Positions 6,061 to 6,264 of a DNA stretch of 6,264 bases are shown here, in pieces (within the stretch, counting starts at the first letter, position 1; the number at the start of each line of letters is the position of its first letter). Source of the stretch: Chloroflexota bacterium (GTDB lineage Bacteria > Chloroflexota > UBA4733); NCBI GenBank assembly GCA_025980355.1, contig JAICXR010000214.1, positions 1 through 6,264 on the forward strand, in the 5' to 3' direction. The translations under genes and the position numbers were made by a program. The notes below the pieces were generated by a model, which worked only from the letters and a program-made list of their open reading frames with translations, ran no database searches and had not been told where the DNA came from.

Positions 6061-6264
6061 TCATTTCCAGCCGCCGTACGGCGCCGAAGGCGTCACATTG
6101 AGCACCCCGGCCGCACCCAGCATCATGTTGCGCATCGCATGATCCACGAAGGTGTAGCGACCCGGCTCCGGGATTGTCAGATCGAAGACCACGCCCTCGC
6201 CAGGAGAGACTGTGTAGGTCGACACGCCGCTGAGGGCGTGGGCCGGGTCGCCATCGGGATAGAC
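6061..6264 (-). CDS. nirK: Copper nitrite reductase (NirK-like) or related cupredoxin oxidase, C-terminal fragment
   Basis: Only the last 67 residues are in the window; the gene runs off the right edge, so its start and copper ligands are not seen. The visible part reads as a cupredoxin strand pattern: VYPDGDPAHALSGVSTYTV at its start, then PGEGVVFDLTIPEPGRYTFV (residues 21-40), then DHAMRNMMLGAAGVLNV (41-57) and a short tail ending GGWK. This order (trimer-type 'VSTYTV', 'PGEG..FD', 'EPG.Y.FV.H', 'LGA.G.L.V') matches the C-terminal domain of NirK-type nitrite reductases, which reduce nitrite to nitric oxide in the periplasm or outside the membrane. There is no HCHxxxHxxxM type 1 copper motif, which small two-domain laccases would show here; NirK keeps that site in its first domain. 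The gene converges on the response regulator across 24 bp. The symbol is provisional, because another two-domain multicopper protein is possible. Confidence 0.65.
   Translation of the reverse strand, partial: VYPDGDPAHALSGVSTYTVSPGEGVVFDLTIPEPGRYTFVDHAMRNMMLGAAGVLNVTPSAPYGGWK

Noticed and set aside
1..6264. CRISPR arrays, tRNA or rRNA genes, insertion sequences, defence or other novel gene clusters
   Set aside because: I found no regularly spaced repeats, no RNA gene signatures, no transposase motifs and no terminal repeats; all six genes belong to recognisable families.

Overview
The window is high-GC bacterial DNA with strongly G/C-biased third codon positions. It carries six genes: five complete and one cut by the right edge. 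The gene styles fit Chloroflexota best, perhaps the Thermomicrobia/Sphaerobacter side: a Tat-exported lipoprotein sugar-binding protein with a long Ser/Ala/Thr linker, a membrane-free multi-PAS histidine kinase, and a copper nitrite reductase-like protein. A high-GC actinobacterium is not excluded, so the lineage is a tentative inference.

Layout, left to right. Positions 1-131 are non-coding, with a perfect TTGACA box and a strong Shine-Dalgarno. A plus-strand family 1 solute-binding lipoprotein follows (132-1673), with no permease or ATPase genes beside it. After 88 bp comes a plus-strand APH(6)/hydroxyurea-kinase-type phosphotransferase (1762-2715). It converges, across 11 bp, on a small minus-strand cupin protein (2727-3179).

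The cupin gene is divergent from a two-component operon on the plus strand. This is a soluble triple-PAS histidine kinase (best start a CTG at 3362, ending 5347) coupled by an ATGA overlap to an OmpR/PhoB-type response regulator (5344-6036). After 24 bp, the 3' end of a minus-strand gene appears (6061-6264). Its 67 visible residues look like the C-terminal cupredoxin domain of a NirK-type copper nitrite reductase.

How the genes work together: the kinase and regulator almost certainly form one signalling pair. The cupin gene shares their divergent control region and is a plausible target or co-regulated partner. The link to the nitrite reductase-like gene rests on proximity only. The binding protein and the phosphotransferase look like independent accessory genes. 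I see no mobile element, CRISPR array, RNA gene or convincing rho-independent terminator, and no sign of a wholly new system. The most unusual points are the apparent CUG start of the kinase, the orphan binding protein with its roughly 70-residue linker, and the cupin with a depleted metal site.
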